From an uncultured Roseburia sp. (GTDB lineage Bacteria > Bacillota > Clostridia > Lachnospirales > Lachnospiraceae), in NCBI GenBank assembly GCA_947647505.1, contig CANSKO010000004.1, forward strand, positions 94,164-158,163: 64,000 bases of DNA, given 5' to 3'. Below the pieces are notes generated by a model. It was not told where the DNA came from. It saw nothing but the letters and a program-made list of their open reading frames with translations, and did no database searches. Of this stretch, positions 1 through 7,048 are shown piece by piece. The position numbers were made by a program, and so were the translations under genes. The stretch's first letter is position 1; every line of letters starts with the position of its first letter.

Positions 1-315
1 ACGAATATTGTATTGTCGAAACAGCCCTCGTTTGCAGTAAAAGGAGCCATCGTCGTGCATTCCGCAGCGCAGCTGAAAGAAGCGCTTGCACAATATGACA
101 GCGACGACGTCTTTGTAATCGGGGGAGAGAGCGTGTATCGGATGCTCCTTCCGGAATGCGATACGGCGCATATTACGAAAATTGATTATGCATATGAAGC
201 GGACGCTTATTTTCCCAATCTGGACATGGACCCGGAGTGGGAGATTGCGGCGGACAGTGAAGAGCAGACATATTTTGATCTGGAATACCGCTTTTTGAAA
301 TACAGACGGAAATGA
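1..315 (+). CDS. folA: Dihydrofolate reductase, C-terminal part (5' end outside window)
   Basis: Reduces dihydrofolate to tetrahydrofolate with NADPH in the cytoplasm. The reading frame is open from base 1, so the gene starts upstream; about 104 residues are visible. The segment VFVIGGESVYRMLLP matches the conserved C-terminal DHFR strand and helix (the GG-x-x-(V/I)-Y NADPH-binding motif). It is followed by the usual ITKI and FP..D pieces and the closing YRFLKYRRK strand. The upstream TNIVLS piece fits the canonical R-x-N-(I/V)-V-L-(T/S) motif. The gene ends 22 bases before ilvB on the same strand. The product name is secure; the true start cannot be seen. Confidence 0.93.
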   Translation, partial: TNIVLSKQPSFAVKGAIVVHSAAQLKEALAQYDSDDVFVIGGESVYRMLLPECDTAHITKIDYAYEADAYFPNLDMDPEWEIAADSEEQTYFDLEYRFLKYRRK

Positions 316-337
316 CACGGAAAGGCGGAACGCGTAA

Positions 338-2059
338 ATGGATATAACAGGAAGAAAGTTATTTGTAAGGGCCTTGCTGGAAGAAGGCGTTGATACCATA
401 TTTGGCTATCCGGGCGGCATGGTGACGGACGTCATGGATGAATTATATAAGCAGGATGAAATTCGCCTAGTGCTGCCGCGCCATGAGCAGGCGCTGATCC
501 ATGAGGCGGAGGGGTATGCGAAAGCGACCGGCAAGGTCGGCGTCTGTCTGGTTACAAGCGGCCCGGGGGCGACGAATACGATTACGGGGCTTGCAGATGC
601 GCATTACGACAATATTCCGCTTGTATGCTTTACCGGTCAGGTGCCGTTGAGCCTGATTGGAAACGATGCGTTTCAGGAAGTCGATATCGTGGGCATGACG
701 CGAAGCATTACGAAATACGGCGTAACGGTGCGGGACCGGAAGGATCTGGGGAAAATCATCAAGATGGCGTTTCATATTGCAAGAACCGGAAAGCCGGGGC
801 CGGTTTTGATTGATCTTCCGAAGGACATTCAGACGCAGTCCGGAGACGGCAGGTATCCGGATACCGTAAACATCCGCGGATATAAGCCAAATGAAGGCGT
901 GCACGTGGGGCAGCTGAAAAAGGCGTATAAATTGTTAAAAGCGGCGCACAGGCCGCTGATTCTTGCGGGCGGCGGCGTTCTTCTGGGCAGGGCGCAGAAG
1001 GAGCTGCAGGAGTTTGTCGAGAAGATGAAAGTTCCGGTCGTTACGACGATTATGGGAAAAGGCGCGATTCCCGCAAAGCATCCGTATTATATTGGCAACA
1101 GCGGCATGCATGGCCGCTATGCGGCGAATATTGCGGTCAGCGAGTGCGATGTGCTGTTTTCCATAGGGACGCGTTTTAACGACAGGATTACGGGAGATCT
1201 GAATGAATTTGCGCCGAATGCAAAGATTGTGCATATTGATATCGATACGGCGGCGATTTCCAGGAACGTCGTCGTAGACGTGCCGATCGTGGCGGATGCA
1301 AAGCTGGCGCTGGAAAAGCTGAACGAATGGGCGGAGCCGAAAAATACAAAGGGCTGGCTGGAGCAGATTCGCGTATGGGATCAGGAAAATCCACTGGAAA
1401 TGCGCAGAGACAGAGGCATGACGCCGCAGATGATACTGGAGGCGATCAATGCGGAATTTGACGCCTGCGTAATTACGACAGATGTGGGACAGCATCAGAT
1501 GTGGGCGACGCAGTATCTGGAATTTGGCGGTGAAAAGCAGTTTATCACTTCCGGCGGGCTTGGAACGATGGGATTTGGATTCCCGGCGGCTCTGGGCGCA
1601 AAAATCGGAAGGCCGGACCTTCCGGTCATCTGCATCACAGGGGACGGCGGTTTTCAGATGAATATGCAGGAAATGGCGACGGCGATTACGGAAGACGCGC
1701 CTGTGATTATCTGTCTTTTCAACAATCAATATCTGGGCATGGTGCGTCAGATGCAGCAGTTATTTTATGGAAAGCGTTACGAAGCGACGTGTCTGCGGCG
1801 CAGAAGGACGTGTCCGGCCAACTGCAAGGGGAAAAGCGAGGCATGCCCGCCTTATCTGCCGGACTTTATGCAGTTTGCAAAGGCTTATGGCGCGCATGGC
1901 ATCCGCGTGGAGCGGGAGGAGGAGATCGCTGCGGCCCTGAAGGAGGCGCGCGCGCATGCTGACGCGCCGACGGTGATAGAATTTATGATTTCCAGCGATG
2001 AGCTCGTTCTGCCAATGGTGCAGGGCGGCACGCCGATGAGCAAAATGATATTGAAGTAG
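338..2059 (+). CDS. ilvB: Acetolactate synthase large subunit
   Basis: Thiamine-diphosphate enzyme that condenses pyruvate with pyruvate or 2-oxobutyrate in branched-chain amino acid synthesis. The 573-residue protein has the full family layout. Catalytic Glu50 lies in PRHEQ of the N-terminal Pyr domain, a central FAD/DHAP-like domain follows, and the C-terminal PP domain carries GDG at 435-437 with the NN pair near 460. An unusual insert sits in the C-terminal domain, with Cys485, Cys492, Cys496 and Cys503 in a C-x6-C-x3-C-x6-C pattern between the LFYGKRY segment and the PDF..FA.AYG segment. It is absent from textbook IlvB proteins. The partner subunit ilvN follows 12 bases later, so the two are co-transcribed. 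Confidence 0.96.
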   Translation: MDITGRKLFVRALLEEGVDTIFGYPGGMVTDVMDELYKQDEIRLVLPRHEQALIHEAEGYAKATGKVGVCLVTSGPGATNTITGLADAHYDNIPLVCFTGQVPLSLIGNDAFQEVDIVGMTRSITKYGVTVRDRKDLGKIIKMAFHIARTGKPGPVLIDLPKDIQTQSGDGRYPDTVNIRGYKPNEGVHVGQLKKAYKLLKAAHRPLILAGGGVLLGRAQKELQEFVEKMKVPVVTTIMGKGAIPAKHPYYIGNSGMHGRYAANIAVSECDVLFSIGTRFNDRITGDLNEFAPNAKIVHIDIDTAAISRNVVVDVPIVADAKLALEKLNEWAEPKNTKGWLEQIRVWDQENPLEMRRDRGMTPQMILEAINAEFDACVITTDVGQHQMWATQYLEFGGEKQFITSGGLGTMGFGFPAALGAKIGRPDLPVICITGDGGFQMNMQEMATAITEDAPVIICLFNNQYLGMVRQMQQLFYGKRYEATCLRRRRTCPANCKGKSEACPPYLPDFMQFAKAYGAHGIRVEREEEIAAALKEARAHADAPTVIEFMISSDELVLPMVQGGTPMSKMILK

Positions 2060-2071
2060 GGAGGGACGGAG

Positions 2072-2569
2072 ATGAAAAACAGATGGATCGCGCTTTATGT
2101 GGAAAATCAGGTAGGCGTACTGGCAAAAGTTTCCGGCTTGTTTTCCGGCAAATCCTACAACCTGCAAAGCCTGACCGTCGGAACGACGGAGGATGAAACA
2201 GTCTCCCGTATGACGATTTGCGTGGCAAGCGACGATATTACGTTTGAGCAGATCAAAAAGCAGCTGAATCGGATGGTGGAAGTCATCAAAGTGATCGATC
2301 TGACGAACGTGCCGCTGCATATGAAGGAAATCCTGTTTGCAAAAGTGCTGCACTGTTCGACGGCGGAGAAAGAAGAGGTCTTTCAGATTGCGCAGGTGTT
2401 TGACGTACAGGTGGCAGATATCGGAAAGGATGGCGTGCTTTTGGAATGCAAATTGACGGAGAGGCGGAATAATGAGCTGATCGTGCTTTTGAAAAGCCGC
2501 TTTAAGCAGATTGAGGTCGTACGGGGCGGCGCTGTCGCAATTGAGTCGATCAGCACATCCTGTCGATAG
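2072..2569 (+). CDS. ilvN: Acetolactate synthase small (regulatory) subunit
   Basis: Regulatory subunit that activates IlvB and confers valine feedback inhibition in the family. The 165-residue protein starts with the ACT-domain signature (WIALYVENQVGVLAKVSGLF), followed by the second conserved block (NLQSLTVG..ED..VSRMTI) and the C-terminal ALS_ss_C domain ending in a GGAVAIES-type strand. The length is the usual one. The start codon follows a purine-rich AGGGAGGGACGGAG site, 12 bases after ilvB. A long hairpin directly downstream ends the operon. Confidence 0.96.
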   Translation: MKNRWIALYVENQVGVLAKVSGLFSGKSYNLQSLTVGTTEDETVSRMTICVASDDITFEQIKKQLNRMVEVIKVIDLTNVPLHMKEILFAKVLHCSTAEKEEVFQIAQVFDVQVADIGKDGVLLECKLTERRNNELIVLLKSRFKQIEVVRGGAVAIESISTSCR

Positions 2570-2588
2570 AGGCTCTCGGAAGGTGAAA

Positions 2589-2633
2589 AAGGAGCGCGTC
2601 TGAAACATGCGTTGTGTTTCAGACGCGCTCCTT
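2589..2633. terminator. Bidirectional intrinsic terminator ilvN / flavin reductase
   Basis: An 18-bp inverted repeat (core GGAGCGCGTCTGAAAC and its complement, 9-base loop) lies between two convergent genes, with A-rich sequence on the left and T-rich sequence on the right. It is suited to end transcripts from both sides. Confidence 0.85.
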
Positions 2634-2638
2634 CGTTG

Positions 2639-3148
2639 TTATCGTGCCATGATCTGAAGAATTTCTCCCACATACATGGTATGAAAATCGCCGTCTTTGT
2701 AATGCGCGGGCAAAATGCTTTCATCCAGAAAGGAATCTGGCGTCAGTCTGGAAGCGGATAACAGTTTACAGGTGATGACAAGATTGCCTTCATCAATAAA
2801 TGGAATCTCATCCGCATAGTTGACGTGCAGATGCGTCATTTTCATTTTATCCTCCCGCTTGCCGGAAACGCTGCCCAAATACATCAGGATAGAGCGGCTG
2901 AAGCCTTTCTGGAAAAATGTCAGCGAAAATGTGCCGTTTGCATCCATAAGCCCTTTGGTATAGCGGGAGTCGCGGACAAATACATAACAGACATTTTTGT
3001 TCCAGAGAACGCCAAAGCCACCCCAGCTGATGGTCATGGAGTTCGTCATTTCGCGGTTGCCGGCGGTCAGAACCGCCCAGTCTTTGCCAAGCGTCGTAAA
3101 TGGGTTAGTTTCAAACACTTCGATTGGACAGGGTTGAAACGTGTGCAT
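2639..3148 (-). CDS. Flavin reductase-like FMN-binding split-barrel protein
   Basis: A 169-residue protein of the flavin reductase-like (split beta-barrel, FMN-binding) family common in anaerobic Firmicutes. Visible features are the MTISWGGFG.LWNK.VCYVFVRDSRYT segment that contacts FMN in this fold and the AVLTAGN start of the barrel. A later ADEIPFIDEGNLVITCKLL strand is also family-typical. The reaction is probably flavin or pyridine-nucleotide redox chemistry, but no substrate can be assigned. The start is supported by a TTGGAGG ribosome site and a good promoter upstream. It is monocistronic. Confidence 0.82.
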   Translation of the reverse strand: MHTFQPCPIEVFETNPFTTLGKDWAVLTAGNREMTNSMTISWGGFGVLWNKNVCYVFVRDSRYTKGLMDANGTFSLTFFQKGFSRSILMYLGSVSGKREDKMKMTHLHVNYADEIPFIDEGNLVITCKLLSASRLTPDSFLDESILPAHYKDGDFHTMYVGEILQIMAR

Positions 3149-3180
3149 AATGTCGCCTCCAATTAAATTATATTTTATTT

Positions 3181-3209
3181 AGTATAGCATACGAAAATAA
3201 CAGTGTAAA
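3181..3209 (-). promoter_or_regulatory. Sigma-A-type promoter of the flavin reductase gene
   Basis: On the minus strand TTTACA (complement of 3204-3209), a 17-base spacer and TATACT (complement of 3181-3186) lie upstream of the gene start at 3148. Confidence 0.75.
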
Positions 3210-3232
3210 TAATGGGAGAAAACCGCGGCGCG

Positions 3233-3622
3233 TCAGACTCCGTTCAGCGCGTACTCGGAAATTACTTTTCCGATGGCAAGGATGTTGCAGCTTCCTTTGA
3301 ATTCAAATCTGGCTGAAAATCCGCTGGTAAAAAATATTTGCAGCTCGCAGTCCGGCACGAACTCAGCAAAGCCCGGCGTCTGAACGCTGAAATAATGAAT
3401 CTGAGAATAGGGCAGCGTAGAGAAGTCTTTTCGTTTTCCGGTAATGCCCTGTACGTCAATCGTGATAATGCGCTTGTTGGTGAAGATCACCTGATCCCGG
3501 ACCGTTTTAAACGCGCCCAGGATGGACTCTCCGTCAATAAAAAGACGGAAGACGTCAGGATTTACGTCTTTCTCCTGAATGGGGCGCAGGTCAAATACAA
3601 TTCCGTTCGCAAAATTAATCAT
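3233..3622 (-). CDS. Bacterial PH-domain protein (PF08000-like)
   Basis: A 129-residue soluble protein that resembles the bacterial pleckstrin-homology domain family (formerly DUF1696). Family-like pieces are VNPDVFRLFIDGESILGAFK near the start, the VIFTNKRIITIDVQGITGKRKD hairpin region and the FSTLPYSQIHYFSVQTPG strand. There is no signal peptide or membrane segment. The function of this family is unknown; some members form oligomeric rings. It lies upstream of the flavin reductase gene on the same strand with an 84-base gap holding the promoter of that gene, so the two appear separately transcribed. Confidence 0.75.
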   Translation of the reverse strand: MINFANGIVFDLRPIQEKDVNPDVFRLFIDGESILGAFKTVRDQVIFTNKRIITIDVQGITGKRKDFSTLPYSQIHYFSVQTPGFAEFVPDCELQIFFTSGFSARFEFKGSCNILAIGKVISEYALNGV

Positions 3623-3778
3623 AATGTGTCCCTTCTTTCTGTGTTTATCCGATCTTATCCGATCTCTTCTTCCTTGCGATGATTCCAGTATATTTTATGT
3701 TGCAGGAGATGTAAAGCGGTTTGTCGTACACAAATTCCTTTAAATTCGCTGATTTTAAGCCGATGAGCTGTTAAAATA

Positions 3779-3797
3779 TTAAGGAAACTTTAAAGAA
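3779..3797 (+). promoter_or_regulatory. 11-bp-spaced direct repeat upstream of two-component system 1
   Basis: TTAAGGAA (3779-3786) and TTAAAGAA (3790-3797) are spaced by 11 bases, one helical turn. This is the usual arrangement of OmpR-family response regulator sites. The repeat lies upstream of a possible -10 (TACAAT, 3829-3834) and the regulator start at 3897. Autoregulation is inferred, not shown. Confidence 0.45.
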
Positions 3798-3896
3798 TTG
3801 CCGTCTTTTTTGTAAATAAAATTTCCGTTACAATAAAAACAGGAAAAATCACGGAGCGTGGCGCGCTGTCACGCGCCGGAGCACAGGGGGAGAATG

Positions 3897-4589
3897 ATGT
3901 ATCGTATATTGGTTTGTGATGATGAGAAAGATATTGTGTCTGCGCTGCGCATTTATCTGACGAGTGAAGGATATGACGTAGTGGAAGCGTACAACGGACG
4001 TGAAGCAGTCAGGCTTGTAAGGGAGCAGGAAATTCACCTTGCGCTTATGGATATTATGATGCCGGAAATGGACGGCATCAGCGCGATGGTAAAAATCCGG
4101 GAGATCAGCAATCTGCCCATTATTTTTCTGACGGCGAAAGGAGAAGATACCGACAAGGTGCTTGGGCTTACGGTAGGCGCGGACGATTACGTTACAAAGC
4201 CGTTTAATCCCGTTGAATTGCAGGCGCGGGTTAAATCGCAGCTCAGACGCTACATGCAGCTTGGCGGCGGAGCGGTGAAAGACGTGCTGCAGCTTGGAGG
4301 CATTGCGTTAGACGACAGGGCGAAAGAAGTGACGCTGGATGGAGAGCCCGTTTCCCTGACCAGGACGGAATACGATATTTTAAAGCTTCTGATGGAGAAT
4401 AAGGGAAAGGTATTTTCTCCGGCGCAGATTTATCAGGCGGTATGGAAGGACACTGCCTTTGGCGCGGAAAATACGGTGGCGGTACATATTCGGCATTTAC
4501 GGGAAAAGCTGGAATACGATCCGGCCAGGCCGCGTTTCTTAAAAGTAGTATGGGGCAGAGGGTATAAGCTGGAGGAGGAATTTGAATGA
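3897..4589 (+). CDS. OmpR-family response regulator (two-component system 1)
   Basis: A 230-residue DNA-binding regulator with an N-terminal receiver domain: acidic pair D8-D9, phospho-acceptor D52 in LMDIMMP, the T of LTAK and K of YVTKPF. A C-terminal winged helix follows (TRTEYDILKLL...VWGRGYKLEE). Two adjacent ATGs, at 3894 and 3897, follow a GGGGGAG ribosome site; the second is chosen for spacing and because it gives the usual MYRILVCDDE start. The kinase gene overlaps its stop by 4 bases, so the two are translationally coupled. Upstream 11-bp repeats suggest autoregulation. The closest general type is VanR/PhoP-like; the signal and targets are unknown. Confidence 0.92.
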   Translation: MYRILVCDDEKDIVSALRIYLTSEGYDVVEAYNGREAVRLVREQEIHLALMDIMMPEMDGISAMVKIREISNLPIIFLTAKGEDTDKVLGLTVGADDYVTKPFNPVELQARVKSQLRRYMQLGGGAVKDVLQLGGIALDDRAKEVTLDGEPVSLTRTEYDILKLLMENKGKVFSPAQIYQAVWKDTAFGAENTVAVHIRHLREKLEYDPARPRFLKVVWGRGYKLEEEFE

Positions 4590-6919
4590 GAAAATTATGC
4601 TACAAAAAATGGGTCAAAGCGATTGCGGCTGTGCTGTTCCTGCTTAGTCTGAATGCTATGGAGCTTTCCTTTTTTGCTATGGCAGTCTGCGCAGGGGAAG
4701 GCGTTTACGACAGAAAAATAGAAGAAACGAGAGAGGACTGGCAGCAAACAGTACAGCTTCGGTATACGGTAACGGCTTTGGCGGATTATCAGAATGCATT
4801 TGGCATTTCGGAATTAAAAGACACAAATTTTCTTTATGCCGTGCGCAAAAAAGAAGCAGAAGATCCGACGGAATTCAGCAGAGATCCGGCTATGTATGAA
4901 GTGTGGAATCTCGACGCGGACGCAGAGGAAGACGGGCTGACGCTCCATTCGTATGTAATCGGAGAGCAGACGGAGTTTATAACGGCGGATTCGGCGTTTG
5001 ATGCAGCATACCTTTATAATGAACCGGAGGTCCTCACAGCAAGAGCATTCATCGAAGCCTTGTATTATGTATGGGATGCGGACGCTGTTTTTGCAAAAGC
5101 GGGCGAAAGCTTTTATCAGGTTTCTTTTTATACGTCGGATGCGCCGCTGCAGGCGCAGATAAAAGAAGCGGGCTATGAGAGCGGAGGCGCCGTCTTTCAG
5201 TGGACAGATCCGAATCTTCGCATCCGCGTGGAGGAGGCCGCGTTTACAGCAGCGGAAATTCCGATTCTGAGCCAGAGTGAGCTGGAAGCTCTGGGAGACG
5301 TTTATATGGCGGGAGAGCAGGACGGGGATGGGGAGTATGTTATTGAGGGGGATAGCGTGGCAATCTCATATCTGTCGGAAGAAGGATGCACATATGACGT
5401 ATTTTCCTGCGTCAGATCCCCATTGAAGACAAATGGAGCCTTCTGGGATTTAAGCTTTTTTGGAAAAATAGCCGCATGGGAGAAGCAGGACTTTTTTGTG
5501 CAGGCGGAATGGGCGCTTCGCATTTTGTATACGATTCGTTATCCTGCCTTTATCTGTTTCTGGATGTTTCTGGCGCTGACGGCCGCAACGTTTTTTGTGC
5601 TGATGACGGGAGCGGGACGTCGGAAGGATGGAACGATTGCGGCGCGGGTCTGGGAACGGATACCGGCGGATGTATGGTGTGTTCTGACCATAATCATTCT
5701 TGCGTGTATACCGGTGGCGGTGTCTGAAGGCCGCTACAGCCGTCTGACCATTTTATTTGGCATACTGTATGCGCTTGCGGGAGAAATAGCGTTTCTCTGG
5801 TTTTGCATGAGCATGGCGGTGCGCATCAAGATTGGCTCGCTCTGGAAAAACACCGTCTGCTACCGTGTGCCGGCGCGTCTGATGAGGCTGTGCAGACGCA
5901 CGCTGCAAACGTTTGACCGCACGTTTCCCATGCTGTGGAAAGCATGGAGCGTTATGGCGGCGCTCGCGCTGTTGGAACTGATCGGGCTGTCCATGAGCGC
6001 GTATAGTCCCAGGATGCAGATTTTGCTCTGGTTTACGGAAAAAGCGCTGCTGTATGCGTTTCTTACAAAGCGCTTTCTGCAAATGAAAAAATTGCAGGAT
6101 GCGGCCGGCGCGCTTGCGGAAGGGAAGATGGATGGCAGACTTGAAACGGAAAATATGTTTGGAGAATTTCGGCGGCACGGCGAAAGCCTGAACCATATTC
6201 AGGACGGCATCCGCATTGCAGTGGAGGAGCAGCTGAAAAGCGAGCGGTTTAAAACGGAGCTGATTACAAACGTGTCGCACGATATCCGAACGCCGCTGAC
6301 GTCCATTATCAATTACGTGGATCTGATGGAAAAAGAAAACATAGAAAGCCCTGTGCTCAAGGAATATCTGGAGGTGCTAAGCAGACAGTCCGCGCGCCTG
6401 AAAAAGCTGATAGAAGACCTGATGGAAGCGTCCAAAGCGTCTACCGGAAATCTGGCGGTGGCATGGGAGCCGTGCGATGCGAATATCATGCTGACGCAGA
6501 CGGTTGGAGAATTTGAAGAAAAGCTGAAGGCGGCGCAGATCGAATTAATTGTCATGTGCGGCGAGCCGTCTGTCATACAGGCGGACCCCCGGCATCTGTG
6601 GCGCATTTTTGAGAATCTGATGAACAATATCTGCAAGTATGCGCTCCCGACGTCAAGGGCTTACGTCAATATCGAGAAGGAGGATGGCTTCGCAAGGATT
6701 GTGTTTCGCAATATTTCCAGATATGCGCTGCATATCGACAGTGCGGAACTGACGGAGCGCTTTGTGCGCGGAGACAGCTCCAGAAATACGGAAGGCAGCG
6801 GACTGGGCCTCTCCATTGCGCAGAGCCTGACCGAGCTGATGCAGGGCAGGTTTGAGCTGTCGGTTGATGGCGACCTGTTTAAAGTGACGCTGTCATTTCC
6901 CGAGGCGCAGGCGGATTGA
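4586..6919 (+). CDS. Sensor histidine kinase (two-component system 1)
   Basis: A 777-residue membrane kinase, partner of the regulator at 3897 (ATGA overlap). An N-terminal membrane helix (about residues 10-35) is followed by an extracytoplasmic region of roughly 250 residues. Several further helices lie between about 310 and 500, then a HAMP-like or coiled segment. The H-box (NVSHDIRTPLTS) has the phospho-accepting His at 565, and the ATPase domain has N and G boxes (ENLMNN; GSGLGLSIAQS near 737). The large extracellular part has no recognisable family and presumably senses the signal. It resembles multi-helix VanS-like kinases of clostridia. No target genes sit next to it. Confidence 0.9.
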   Translation: MRKLCYKKWVKAIAAVLFLLSLNAMELSFFAMAVCAGEGVYDRKIEETREDWQQTVQLRYTVTALADYQNAFGISELKDTNFLYAVRKKEAEDPTEFSRDPAMYEVWNLDADAEEDGLTLHSYVIGEQTEFITADSAFDAAYLYNEPEVLTARAFIEALYYVWDADAVFAKAGESFYQVSFYTSDAPLQAQIKEAGYESGGAVFQWTDPNLRIRVEEAAFTAAEIPILSQSELEALGDVYMAGEQDGDGEYVIEGDSVAISYLSEEGCTYDVFSCVRSPLKTNGAFWDLSFFGKIAAWEKQDFFVQAEWALRILYTIRYPAFICFWMFLALTAATFFVLMTGAGRRKDGTIAARVWERIPADVWCVLTIIILACIPVAVSEGRYSRLTILFGILYALAGEIAFLWFCMSMAVRIKIGSLWKNTVCYRVPARLMRLCRRTLQTFDRTFPMLWKAWSVMAALALLELIGLSMSAYSPRMQILLWFTEKALLYAFLTKRFLQMKKLQDAAGALAEGKMDGRLETENMFGEFRRHGESLNHIQDGIRIAVEEQLKSERFKTELITNVSHDIRTPLTSIINYVDLMEKENIESPVLKEYLEVLSRQSARLKKLIEDLMEASKASTGNLAVAWEPCDANIMLTQTVGEFEEKLKAAQIELIVMCGEPSVIQADPRHLWRIFENLMNNICKYALPTSRAYVNIEKEDGFARIVFRNISRYALHIDSAELTERFVRGDSSRNTEGSGLGLSIAQSLTELMQGRFELSVDGDLFKVTLSFPEAQAD

Positions 6920-6922
6920 CTC

Positions 6923-6952
6923 TTGACAAACGGCAGCGGTTCGCCGTATACT
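6923..6952 (+). promoter_or_regulatory. Strong sigma-A promoter upstream of ileS
   Basis: A perfect TTGACA (6923-6928), an 18-base spacer and TATACT (6947-6952) begin only four bases after the upstream kinase stop codon. Transcription would start near 6958, immediately before the hairpin at 6975. Confidence 0.8.
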
Positions 6953-6974
6953 GTTTATGCAAAAGACGATGTCA

Positions 6975-7012
6975 GACCCTTCGTCCTATTACAGGAAGAA
7001 GGGTTCTTTTTA
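6975..7012 (+). terminator. Terminator-like hairpin in the ileS leader
   Basis: The arms GACCCTTC and GAAGGGTT pair, with an inner TCCT/AGGA helix and a small loop, followed by TCTTTTTA. The hairpin lies downstream of the ileS promoter. It is therefore either an attenuator in a very short leader or the terminator of the kinase operon. No T-box specifier or T-box sequence fits into the available space. Confidence 0.7.
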
Positions 7013-7048
7013 TATCAACAGGAAATGCATACAAAACAGGAGGACGCC

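Noticed and set aside
935..2608. Long minus-strand frames opposite ilvB and ilvN
   Set aside because: They lie antisense to clearly conserved genes, have Arg/His-rich composition typical of shadow frames and lack ribosome sites.
6953..7048. T-box riboswitch upstream of ileS
   Set aside because: Fewer than 100 bases of leader; no T-box sequence, stem I or specifier loop can be found.
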